A DNA stretch of 45,947 nt from Bodo saltans (GCA_001460835.1 CYKH01000513.1:4463-50409); one strand, 5' to 3'; positions 10,801 to 17,801 are shown, counted from the stretch's first letter. Numbers and translations: made by a program. The notes: generated by a model from the sequence alone, not told the origin.

Positions 10801-10986
10801 GGGGCCAAGAAGGTGGAGATGGAGCGAATGCAGATTGAAGCCGACTCTGCTTTGACAGAAATTCAAAAGAGCATGGAGGACTCCAAGGAGCAGCGCGACA
10901 ACGCCGAGGAACTGACTGTACGCCTTGCTCAGAGTCAAGAAGGCAAAGGTAGAATCAGAGCTCAGTGGTATTCAGCCCACCCTTGA
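7843..10986 (+). CDS. DYNC2H1: Dynein-2 heavy chain, part 2: AAA1-AAA2 junction to AAA4 and stalk start
   Basis: Continuation of the same gene in the next frame; the first in-frame ATG (8002) is not a real start. Nucleotide-binding loops are seen in order: AAA2 GPSGSGKST at 8068-8094, AAA3 GPEGAGKSM at 9004-9030 and AAA4 GRSGVGRR at 10039-10062. AAA2 has the Walker B-like CDGDIDPEWVESLNSVLDD. The AAA4 loop ends in RR instead of the usual K-S/T, a dynein-2 trait also known in animals, so AAA4 probably binds nucleotide weakly or not at all. FLEMINSLVSSGEVPGL, diagnostic of dynein-2 AAA4, is near 10240. After 10720 the sequence becomes the helical first strand of the stalk. The frame is lost near 10940 and ends at 10986. 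Confidence 0.94.
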   Translation: MNTLSKLTFDDARLFNGIIGDIFPGTAIREISYKELEAAIHSSVDVLGLQHSPVQLHKTLQLYEAMNQRMGVVLVGPSGSGKSTLLKILRKALQTLGVEVPQHTMNPKALPRQQLLGYMDPDTREWYDGVLSAAARRVVKEPAAVKSWIFCDGDIDPEWVESLNSVLDDNKLLTMPNGVRIQFGNNVNFVFETHSLEFASPATVSRMGIIFLSEQDVDLTFHIKAFMALQEADVRARIGAWVEQYVPRAVAMANDSGALVVPTTPMGLLNAALNHVVDSINEMDFATSLARGLAATMLPKSHAEFANKVLELTKQRPVNPQRPLATYVNRNDGQTREFSARGTGALRGASADVLRQREKPVVPTAETEKLEATLAPLMKHSQPFLLVGPEGAGKSMTLSSCFAAESSSRVSVIHCSAQTSAQHLIQKLTQLCSAYSTNAGKVLRPKEGDKLVLVLKDLNLPKPDKYGTVQLHSFLQQLLLYRGFYDNELEWVGIERVQIAASMNPEVSAGRYPVSPRLLAIMNIVYVDYPTKESLQLVYASYFSVVLKAPQFAEGPDYEGGAQLANFALTVFDKIKRRFEGEEHAHCVICPRDIISMITNCLSYAPECSSIPALLAYEASRLFSDRLSRPDDRSRAEKIFVEQLATIGFAVNKDDRDKFAYVSWSSDWNPVTGGRQLALKSYEDLEKEVKNGVMRYGREVRDLNIPLIPESVQWVARMDRVLSKPGGHLLLVGRSGVGRRAAATVAAYLIRMEVVMLNMTRDYSIKSFRNDLRSVLQRVGSQNERIMLLVEDHNFIQETFLEMINSLVSSGEVPGLFSPEEMDSMLAPLREEASNEGFMGNISSYFVRRVFHNLRVCIIMDPRNELFRSRCQANPGLLTCCSVQWLGTWSSDGTRSICKQNLQDVIKQLDGTEAGKGFALHREMYSIHDSLGAQATPLLFQTFMETYRKIYTAKDKASASGLERLEVGLTKLLEAEANVSKIREDVGAKKVEMERMQIEADSALTEIQKSMEDSKEQRDNAEELTVRLAQSQEGKGRIRAQWYSAHP

Positions 10987-11248
10987 TGCTGCCAAGGAAG
11001 CAGTGAGCGGCATCAAGAGCGATGCCCTCAATGAGATCCGTGCTCTCAAGGCACCACCGGAGCCTATTCGTGATGTGCTGGAGGGTGTGTTGGCATTGCT
11101 TGGCATGTCGCCACACGACGAGGAGGCGGAGGGGAGCTCGTTTGATGACAAGTGGAGAGTCCCACGGCGTGCTGACATTCCACAGACACGGATGCTGCAG
11201 GGTGGGGCACTGGTGCAGTTGGAGGACGTTGAGTACCGTGTTGTGTAG
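10925..11248 (+). CDS. DYNC2H1: Dynein-2 heavy chain, part 3: stalk fragment, 3' truncated
   Basis: The +1 frame resumes the stalk with KAKVESELSGIQPTLDAAK and the conserved LKAPPEPIRDVLEGVL. A one-base indel near 10938 explains the switch from part 2. After about 11105 similarity to dynein ends: the usual D-T-S-W-x-S-M-K-x-F continuation is absent, replaced by about 40 residues I do not recognise, then a stop at 11248. The microtubule-binding tip, second stalk helix, AAA5, AAA6 and C-terminal domain (over 1,000 residues) are nowhere in the window. The gene as presented cannot make a working motor; it is either a truncated copy or a wrong join in the assembly. Confidence 0.85.
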   Translation: MLRVKKAKVESELSGIQPTLDAAKEAVSGIKSDALNEIRALKAPPEPIRDVLEGVLALLGMSPHDEEAEGSSFDDKWRVPRRADIPQTRMLQGGALVQLEDVEYRVV

Positions 11249-11368
11249 TGCTGGAGATTGCGAACATTATGCTGGAGTCTGAGCTTCGAATTTGCGCCTA
11301 TTCTGGGCCTATTCTTTTGCTGCCACAAGTTGCTTGTGCGAAACAGCTTCTCTCGTATCCCTTTTTAG

Positions 11369-11467
11369 TTACCGTACGACCCCCTTCATACCGTCCAGTG
11401 TCTATATCGTCCTTTTGACCCTTTTTGAGGATACGTCCAGGACGATACAGAGGGGGTCGTACGGTAA
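11369..11467. repeat. 99-base imperfect palindrome with 17-base perfect terminal inverted repeats
   Basis: Bases 11369-11385 (ttaccgtacgaccccct) are the exact reverse complement of 11451-11467. Inside, 11402-11413 pairs with 11439-11450 over 12 positions with one mismatch, leaving a 25-base loop. A pyrimidine tract plus AG (11367-11368) sits immediately before it, so the hairpin may form the 5' end of the next gene's mature mRNA. It could instead be a miniature inverted-repeat DNA element; I see no clear target-site duplication. Confidence 0.85.
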
Positions 11468-11503
11468 ATTCTAGTAAACGAAACAATTAATGAACATCGC
11501 GCA

Positions 11504-11704
11504 ATGAGTCCAATTTACGACGAGCCAGAGATCATTTGGAACTCAGTCATGACGATGACACTTCTATCTGTGCTCATGGGAACGTTGGGTAAACCTGCCG
11601 ACGCTGCCTGCACGATGTACTGCAACTCCGGTGATACACTTTCTGGATCCACCTGTACCAACACTGTTACCGCCTCCGACAACTGCCCAAGGGTTTTCTC
11701 CTAG
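11504..11704 (+). CDS. Cys-rich surface protein, N-terminal part with signal peptide
   Basis: Start of a secreted protein. From the ATG at 11504 the hydrophobic core lies at residues 16-28 and a likely cleavage is after PADA, before ACTMYCNSG. An in-frame ATG at 11549 would give a more compact and more typical signal peptide (MTMTLLSVLMG...), so the true start is undecided. After the signal there are Cys residues (ACTMYC, GSTC, DNCP) in the same style as the next frame. The frame is lost in a run of three C near 11689-11691; the protein continues in the +1 frame with QGFSPSGGRC. A 5-codon upstream ORF (11490-11507) ends overlapping this ATG. Confidence 0.65.
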   Translation: MSPIYDEPEIIWNSVMTMTLLSVLMGTLGKPADAACTMYCNSGDTLSGSTCTNTVTASDNCPRVFS

Positions 11705-12752
11705 CGGTGGTCGATGTGTTGACGCGAATGCACGTTGCTCTGGGATTATTGCCACTGACGGCCCAAATACAGGTTATTGTTGTTACGGCACAAGGAAGGC
11801 TCCAGAGCCTATCCCCGGTGGCTACTCCTGCTACCAATCAGATGGAGGCCCTGGCGGTCTTTACTGCGTCACGACATCTGCAAGAGGTTGTTATGAAAGC
11901 CGCGGCTCTCCCTTATCGTGTCCGTCGGGTAGAAGCGCAGATGGCAGCGACTGCGTGAGTAGCGTGACCTTGAGGTACACTTGCCCATCAGGATACTCAC
12001 TACATGGTACCACCTGTTTTGATACCTACACTGCCTCCACCATTACCACGTCAACACAATGCAACAGAGCAAGTCCCGCAACCGACGGATGTCAGTGGTG
12101 CAGTGCCGTCAGTGCATGCCTTCCTGGTGCAGCGCCATGCCCTGCTAGCTGCTTGGTGACGCCTCAAACTACGTGCACGAACATTGCATCCACATGCCAG
12201 TGGTGCTCAGCTATTGGTGTGTGCCAGAAGGACTCCATCGGGTGCTTCGCGTCATGCCTTGTTGCAACTGCAGACTCTAGCATTTGTGATACAAGCGCAT
12301 CGTGCAAATATTGTACGGCCATTGGTGTGTGCCAGCCCAATGCAGGGATATGCTACACAACGTGCTTGGATGCTACAGCTGAGTCCAACGTTTGTGAAGT
12401 TAGCACAGCGTGCAAATATTGCGAATCCATTGGTGTGTGTCAGCCAAACAATGGAGCGTGTTGGCCTACCTGCACGCCTGCATCAGATGACCCCCTCAGC
12501 CCCAATTTGTGCACAACTAGCGTAGACTGCAAGTGGTGCCCAACGCTCAACTACTGCACGGAGCGGACACGCGACTGCCACATAGTATGCACGACGCTGG
12601 CACCGGAAGAGCCTGGGATCTGTGGATGCCTCCGGTACTGTGGGCGTGCAGGTGTTTGCCACGCTTGCCGCGGTGAGCGCCGTTGTGACTGGCGACCCGT
12701 TTGCGTTGTACCAGGGCTCGTTCTATGCAGCTGCGCAGAAAAAAAAAAATAG
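11692..12752 (+). CDS. Cys-rich surface protein, ectodomain with about five PSI-like repeats
   Basis: Continuation of the signal-peptide segment in the next frame; the first in-frame ATG, at 11631, lies in sequence better read in the previous frame. From about 12090 to 12600 there are five units of 35-40 residues with the pattern C-[QK]-[WY]-C-x(4)-G-x-C-Q-x(5)-G-x-C-x(3)-C-L, for example CKYCTAIGVCQPNAGIC and CKYCESIGVCQPNNGAC. This resembles PSI/plexin-type Cys knots, but I do not recognise the family. From about 12620 the frame runs into sequence copied from the downstream membrane gene in another frame, so the last 45 residues or so are probably not real protein. Likely a cell-surface adhesion or sensing ectodomain; function unknown. 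Confidence 0.6.
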
Positions 12753-12897
12753 TGCTGCCGGACATGAGCGTCGCGGAGCGCGTGTGCGGGCGCATGCTGG
12801 TGCGCGGGTGCATCGCGTACGAGTACAAGCGCTCTTTTTTTTTTGCTGTGGGTGGGCGTGGACGGGTTTGCTGGTATTCTGCTGAAAAAAAAAAAAT
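12620..12897 (+). repeat. Mosaic of pieces copied from the downstream membrane gene, joined at A/T runs
   Basis: Five blocks match parts of 12957-13500: about 12621-12702 with 12957-13038; 12703-12737 with 13315-13350; 12750-12791 with 13353-13396; 12796-12832 with 13460-13497; and 12845-12884 with 13138-13178. The last block is out of order. Junctions fall at runs of about 10 A, 10 T and 12 A. The patch has no open frame of its own. Confidence 0.8.
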
Positions 12898-14364
12898 GCG
12901 TCGTTGCATGTGCCGCCGACGCTGCAGCTCGTTGGTGTGACGATTGAAGGGCCTCGCGTGGATGCCTCCGGTACTGTGGGCGTGCAGGTGTTAGCGACGC
13001 TTGCCGCGGTGAGCGCCGTTGTGACTGGCGACCCGTCCGCCGCTGCGTCGGTGCAGACGCTGGTGGTGCTTGGGATGACGCCGTGCTCACAACCGACGTC
13101 GAAGCAGACGCTGTCGAACCTGCGCGCGCTTGGGCCGCTGTGGGTGGGCGTGGACGGGTTTGCTGGTATTCTGCTGGGGAACGTTGTTGCAAGTGCCGCC
13201 GTGGGGCTTGCGCAGCTGGTTGCAGTCCATGTTGTGGCTCGTGTGTTGCGGCGCCCAATTAGCGCTGTCAGCGAGACACTGCGAGCCCCAACGATGACGA
13301 TCGCGTCCGTGTTTGCGTTGTACCAGGGCTCGTTCTATGCAGCTGCGCAGATGATAGTGCTGCCGGACATGAGCGTCGTGGAGCGCGTGTGCGGGGGCTT
13401 TGCGTTTGCCGCGTTTGTTGTGATGCCGCTGGCTGCCGTTGAGGGCTCGCGGCGGTTGCTGGTGCGCGGGTGCATCGCGTACGAGTACAAGCGCTCGCTG
13501 TACTACGCGCGGCTCTACCGCGGCGCCGTGCCGAAGCTGCTGCTGCCGCACTCGCGCATCGAGCCGCCGTGGGTGCGGCGCTGCTACTCGGTGCTCGTGT
13601 CGTCGTACTGCGTCGACCACGTGCTGCTGCCGGCACTGCCGCTGATGATCCCGTTCCTCATCACGCTGCTGTCGCTGTGGCAGCCGCTGGAGCAGGCGGG
13701 CTGCTCTGCGTTCCTTGCCATCGCTCTGACGCTGCACGTGGCGGTGATTGCGTGGGTGGTGTATGTGAGCCCATTCAGATTTGTGCACGGGACGCCGCTG
13801 TTTGTTGCGTCGACATCGCTGAACGCTGTACTGCTGCTGCTGATGGTTGTCTCACTGTCGCAACCGGAGGTGCTGCCGCGGAATGCCGTGTTTGGAATTA
13901 CCGTTGCGCAGCTTGCAGTGTGCGCCCTTCGCATGGCGTTGATGCTATGTGGGCTTGCGTTGGAATCGCGCCTTGAAAACATTCCTACGCATCGACTGTG
14001 GGCGACAGGTGTTAGCGGATCAACAACCGGCACTCTTCGTATCGGTAATGGACCTCTTGGGGGCCTTGATGATCTTGTGGGTGCTATGTACGAAGGCTTT
14101 TGTTCTCATGACAACGCCTTCCCTGCTTACTCTCCCATCGCTGAAACGTCTCGCTGGTCCACCTTACCAATCAATGCATTGCAACACATTTCACAAGGAG
14201 ATGGTGAACATCTTCCCCTTGAATTGGCGTCTGACTACGTAGAGATGGTGCAAAGGAATACTGATGACTTCGCTGGTGAAGAATTGTCGGCAGCGCTCAA
14301 TGGGTTGTCGGCAATTGATGAAGAACTGAGACTTCGAGATGAACTTAGATTGTACGTAAGGTAG
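12895..14364 (+). CDS. Multi-pass membrane domain of a kinetoplastid surface protein, 5' incomplete
   Basis: The first codon in frame after the A-run is near 12895; there is no credible ATG, so this is the 3' end of a larger gene. A short ectodomain remnant (LQLVGVTIEG) is followed by about 7-8 hydrophobic segments: near residues 90-115, 135-155, 165-185, 245-270, 275-300, 310-330 and 335-360. A hydrophilic tail of about 125 residues (IPTHRLWATG to LRLYVR) is probably cytoplasmic. From 12940 to about 13760 third positions are almost all G or C, unlike the tail and all neighbours. It may belong with the Cys-rich ectodomain upstream, or be the anchor of a giant protein like the one at the right end; the scrambled patch prevents a decision. 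Family not recognised. Confidence 0.65.
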   Translation, partial: NASLHVPPTLQLVGVTIEGPRVDASGTVGVQVLATLAAVSAVVTGDPSAAASVQTLVVLGMTPCSQPTSKQTLSNLRALGPLWVGVDGFAGILLGNVVASAAVGLAQLVAVHVVARVLRRPISAVSETLRAPTMTIASVFALYQGSFYAAAQMIVLPDMSVVERVCGGFAFAAFVVMPLAAVEGSRRLLVRGCIAYEYKRSLYYARLYRGAVPKLLLPHSRIEPPWVRRCYSVLVSSYCVDHVLLPALPLMIPFLITLLSLWQPLEQAGCSAFLAIALTLHVAVIAWVVYVSPFRFVHGTPLFVASTSLNAVLLLLMVVSLSQPEVLPRNAVFGITVAQLAVCALRMALMLCGLALESRLENIPTHRLWATGVSGSTTGTLRIGNGPLGGLDDLVGAMYEGFCSHDNAFPAYSPIAETSRWSTLPINALQHISQGDGEHLPLELASDYVEMVQRNTDDFAGEELSAALNGLSAIDEELRLRDELRLYVR

Positions 14365-14686
14365 CGTTTGAGCGTGTGGATTGTGTAACTTAGCGTGTGT
14401 TGCACTTACCGATTGTTGCTGCACAATTGTGAACTCAGAGGAAGGTTCTTATTTTTGTTAGTCAATCTGGACACGATTCCTTTGTCGCTGTCGCCAAGGC
14501 TCTCATCATTGTTGTTCGTTTTTTTGCCCCCACTTTACTTACGCACGCTCCTCCACTACTTACACTCCACTTATTATGCTATCTCCCCCCTACTCAAAGA
14601 TCGCACAATCCGCAATGTCTAATGTTCAACACACAACATGATTGCCAATGCAACGTGGCTAGTGATTTTTCACGTGGTTTTATTGA
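14365..14686 (+). other. Intergenic region with a long pyrimidine-rich stretch
   Basis: About 14480-14600 is mostly C and T and ends in AG near 14599, a possible first spliced-leader acceptor. Use of it would put ATGs at 14615 (eight codons, then stop) and 14622 in the leader of the next gene. No RNA gene is evident. Confidence 0.5.
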
Positions 14687-14687
14687 A

Positions 14688-14712
14688 TTTTTTTTTCCTT
14701 ACAATCACGGAG
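14688..14712 (+). promoter_or_regulatory. Spliced-leader acceptor, second candidate, for the small membrane protein
   Basis: A T-rich tract (14688-14700) is followed by the first AG at 14711-14712, eleven bases before the ATG at 14724. It favours 14724 as start over the in-frame ATG at 14622, because the tract would otherwise be read as FFFP codons. Confidence 0.5.
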
Positions 14713-14723
14713 GGAGGGATGAA

Positions 14724-15236
14724 ATGGTAAAGCTCTCCAGCGGCCAAGAAGTGCACCAAAGTACAAGTGGCTACACAACCATCCACATCGGGCGCTCAGT
14801 GGGGACGTCGCGAAAAATTACATCGATTGACAAAGCACCCCGCACCTCATTCGTCATCGTAGGTTTGTTCTTCATGTTCTTCCTTGCCGTCCTTGTATCT
14901 TGGCACTCCATTCAACGAGTGTATTCAACGTTAGCTACTGAAGTTGATGATGAAGAGGGGGAAATTGAATTGGAAGTAGTGGATGATGGCATCAAGCCTC
15001 CGCCTCTGATGACAACCGCACCAACCAATCCTCCACAAGCTGGTGCACTTGCGAGAAATACAACGAGACATGGATCCGCGTCTTCCACGAAGTTGTTGTC
15101 CTCCGACAAGCAGAAACCAGCATCGTCTGAGAAGCGTGCGCCAAAGCACTACAGTCATGGGATGTTGCAGAGGGTAGTGGAGGGTGTTATGAAGAACGTT
15201 CACCGGCGTAACCATCACTCCCAGAACCAGAGGTGA
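14724..15236 (+). CDS. Small single-pass membrane protein, 170 residues
   Basis: I do not recognise this protein. It has a cytosolic-looking Ser/Thr/Lys-rich N-terminus, one strong membrane segment (SFVIVGLFFMFFLAVLV, around residues 48-66), an acidic stretch (EVDDEEGEIELE), then a Pro/Ala-rich and finally basic, His-rich tail (HRRNHHSQNQR). With no cleavable signal peptide the topology is probably type II with the long C-terminus outside or in the lumen. An alternative in-frame start at 14622 would add 34 residues. It sits 114 bases upstream of the next gene. Confidence 0.6.
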   Translation: MVKLSSGQEVHQSTSGYTTIHIGRSVGTSRKITSIDKAPRTSFVIVGLFFMFFLAVLVSWHSIQRVYSTLATEVDDEEGEIELEVVDDGIKPPPLMTTAPTNPPQAGALARNTTRHGSASSTKLLSSDKQKPASSEKRAPKHYSHGMLQRVVEGVMKNVHRRNHHSQNQR

Positions 15237-15305
15237 GAAAAAGAAAGATTTGTTGCATCTTGCTACACCAATCTTAACGTGGCTGATTGTGGATGCTTTT
15301 CCTAC

Positions 15306-15332
15306 TGCACTTTATCGTCTCCTCCTTTTCAG
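15306..15332 (+). promoter_or_regulatory. Spliced-leader acceptor (predicted) with short upstream ORF
   Basis: A pyrimidine tract ends in AG at 15331-15332. The first ATG after it (15334) opens a six-codon ORF whose TGA overlaps the main ATG at 15351 in an ATGA arrangement. Confidence 0.6.
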
Positions 15333-15350
15333 AATGCATTGTGTTCATAG

Positions 15351-17306
15351 ATGATACCAGAATCATTGAATGGTCATTCACCCAGACCTCCCTCGAGGAG
15401 AGTAGAGCAGCTACGAAGGCAGGTATGCCGCGGTAGTGGTGCCGACAACACCTTGTACCTTGATGAAGATGAAGACAACAATGCAGTAGAAAGTGATGAT
15501 TTTACGTTTGAGGGTTTCTTCACTGGTAACTTTGACGTCATCCCGCAGCCTCGCATCATGATGACATCGACGTCATTGTCATATCGCAGCGCCACGACAC
15601 ATGTGAAGGACGAACCGTGGAAAGCCTCCCATCTCACGACACAAAAATCATCACTAACAATTGGAGCATTCATCACCAATGAAGACGAACAACAGCGTCA
15701 AGCAGCTGTGGATAGAGAAGAGGCGAATGAATTCTTCCCGCTGCCTCCATCAGGATCCAAACTGGGTGATTTATTGCTATCCTCTGATGACGACACCTCT
15801 CAGTCTTGCTCCAACGCAAGTACCCCTCCTCCTCAAAGCCTAGGTGATGCACTGCAGCGTAGTTTCAAATTCTTTCATGCCGACGAAGCGGAGACCAGCC
15901 GACCGCCATCCACAGTGGACACACAACGTCATGCTTCCCGCACCACAGAAAGCTCCTCGTGGGAGTCTCCATCCCCTAAGCCGCTGCTACCAAGTACGGT
16001 TGATGCTACTCTAGCACACAGGCGTGGCTATCCTGTAGCAATACAACAGCTGATTGTCCCTTCACCCAATTGTGCCCAAGGTCTTGGTCACCATCGTAAC
16101 GATCCACCCTCACCAACCAGCGTCTTGCCTGCAATCCCTCTGCCTCTTAGCAACGTGATCCTTGCCACTCCTGCATCCACAGAGCCATACGATCACCAGC
16201 ACAGCAATGCTCTCGATATCATAGAGCTGTTTGCGTCATGCAACGTGGACATCGCAACGACAACAATAGCCCCTAGTGCCGCACCACCACAAGAAGATCA
16301 TGCATCTCATCTCTGTGCTACTGATACCGTTGCCCAGCGTGGCACTGATGAGATACCATCATCGCTGAATGAGCAAGCGGTCGATGGGAACGCATTAGTA
16401 GCTCCTTTATTGGCCTCGTCTCCACCAATCACGCAGCCCCGTGCAGTCACACCACCTACCCCGGTCACGGCAGCGATGCAAGACGTTCTTAGGAACACAG
16501 AAGTATTCGACTGGTTTGAGTTGGACGATGATGATGAAGCGGACGAGGCGAGCACAACCCAACCACATCATCAACAACACGATCAGCAGTCCTACCCACA
16601 GTTAGACTGGGTTGCATCAATCCCTAGCGTTCAAGAGGTGGGCCTCGATGCCCTCGTATCGTACGTCCCTAGCATGATGGGGTTGGAGAGTCGTACTTTT
16701 TGTGGGGACTCACCTCAGCACTCCATGTCCATGCGCCACACGCAGGGCACGACGAGCCCAGTGGTGAGCATCATAAGCACGTCCTTCCACGGTGCCCTCG
16801 CAAAGTTTCAATTTCCTCCCACCACCGAAGACACGCCGCTGGATGAGATGATCATCAAGCCCATCGTGCGGCAGCGATCGCAAGTTATTGTCCGGCCTCA
16901 AGCGGTGGTTGTGCAGCGGCATGCGAGGCATGAGGTTGCCACACAAACCACAACGCCCCGAGTGACTCAATCAAAAGAAAGCGATTCAACGACTACGACG
17001 TCATTGACCTCACCGATGGTGAAAATTAATCGTGCGCTTTCTCCTGCCACGCTCTCTCTCCGTTCCCTTCCCTCACGTTACCTGAGCAGTAGTAGCAGCA
17101 GCAGTCCTAGCACTAGTAGTAGTGAGGATGGTCACGACAGCCCCACGCCTATTCAGCCAAGTGAAGGCTCTGATGACAGCAGGGCCGCGCCTGTAAAGGC
17201 AACGTCACCCTCTCCGTCAGTGGACTCGTTAGCATCTGCAGCCACAACACCAGTGCCTATGGAACAGCTTCCCAGCACAACAGCATTGGTGCCAAGGCAC
17301 TTTTAG
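15351..17306 (+). CDS. Low-complexity Ser/Thr/Pro-rich protein, 651 residues, unknown
   Basis: No domain recognised. The protein is acidic and Ser/Thr/Pro-rich throughout, with aspartate/glutamate clusters (LDEDEDNN, ELDDDDEADEA), a His/Gln patch around residue 405, and a poly-Ser run near residues 580-590. Only short hydrophobic stretches appear, so it is probably soluble and intrinsically disordered. Many S-P and T-P pairs suggest phosphorylation by proline-directed kinases, as in cytoskeletal linkers of kinetoplastids; this is inference from composition. The start at 15351 directly overlaps the stop of a short upstream ORF. Confidence 0.7.
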   Translation: MIPESLNGHSPRPPSRRVEQLRRQVCRGSGADNTLYLDEDEDNNAVESDDFTFEGFFTGNFDVIPQPRIMMTSTSLSYRSATTHVKDEPWKASHLTTQKSSLTIGAFITNEDEQQRQAAVDREEANEFFPLPPSGSKLGDLLLSSDDDTSQSCSNASTPPPQSLGDALQRSFKFFHADEAETSRPPSTVDTQRHASRTTESSSWESPSPKPLLPSTVDATLAHRRGYPVAIQQLIVPSPNCAQGLGHHRNDPPSPTSVLPAIPLPLSNVILATPASTEPYDHQHSNALDIIELFASCNVDIATTTIAPSAAPPQEDHASHLCATDTVAQRGTDEIPSSLNEQAVDGNALVAPLLASSPPITQPRAVTPPTPVTAAMQDVLRNTEVFDWFELDDDDEADEASTTQPHHQQHDQQSYPQLDWVASIPSVQEVGLDALVSYVPSMMGLESRTFCGDSPQHSMSMRHTQGTTSPVVSIISTSFHGALAKFQFPPTTEDTPLDEMIIKPIVRQRSQVIVRPQAVVVQRHARHEVATQTTTPRVTQSKESDSTTTTSLTSPMVKINRALSPATLSLRSLPSRYLSSSSSSSPSTSSSEDGHDSPTPIQPSEGSDDSRAAPVKATSPSPSVDSLASAATTPVPMEQLPSTTALVPRHF

Positions 17307-17636
17307 CGTATGACTGAAGTTCAATGCGTATGACATTGCGACTTCGAACAATCCCACAAATTATGGTTTCGTCCTCCCCCCACAACCCCTCCTCACGCCA
17401 CGCATTGCTGGTGTGTACAGTGCGCTTGTTTATTCACACGAAGTTTATTCATTTCGTGTTGTGATCCTCCTCCCTCCCATATCGCTCGAGCAACGCGCTC
17501 ATTCCTTGTTTGTAACACAACCTTTTCAGTTCTCCCCTCATACCCCTTTCTTCCTTTGGGATACAATCCTATGCACCCACATCAAATCATCGATGCTGAC
17601 TGCGCCATTGTCGGGATAGAATAATACCGTCTATCC
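17307..17636 (+). other. Intergenic region, pyrimidine tracts only
   Basis: Several C/T-rich stretches (17460-17480, 17521-17570) and candidate acceptors AG at 17528 and 17619 are seen. No RNA gene or repeat is evident. Confidence 0.5.
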
Positions 17637-17801
17637 ATGTTTGTCAGTGGAAGCACAAAAAGAAAGCAGAGTGACTATATTTCCAAAGAAAAAGAGATTG
17701 TATCATCTGATGCCTCCCACCGTTCACTATGTATTCCAGCAAGCACGCTGGATGAGCGGCGCCACCAGAGAACTCATTCTAGCAATGGGCATCGGATTTA
17801 A
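17637..17801 (+). other. Upstream overlapping ORF, 54 codons
   Basis: ATG at 17637 opens a frame different from the hydrolase and ends at TAA 17799-17801, about 90 bases inside the hydrolase gene. It looks non-coding in composition and is recorded because it is the first ATG after the AG at 17618-17619. Confidence 0.3.

Noticed and set aside
11022-11282. Alternative frame over the dynein stalk fragment
   Set aside because: It overlaps the frame with clear dynein similarity and shows no domain or compositional support.
11369-11467. Rho-independent-type terminator
   Set aside because: Such terminators are bacterial; the hairpin is long, is not followed by a T run, and the window is clearly eukaryotic.
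12738-12897. A10/T10/A12 runs as poly-A tails of retroposed copies
   Set aside because: Blocks on both sides come from the same neighbouring gene, runs occur in both orientations within 160 bases, and there are no target-site duplications. An assembly or patch-repair origin fits better.
12551-13788. Several long minus-strand frames
   Set aside because: Expected by chance in the G+C-rich block, where stop codons are rare; all are antisense to the membrane domain.
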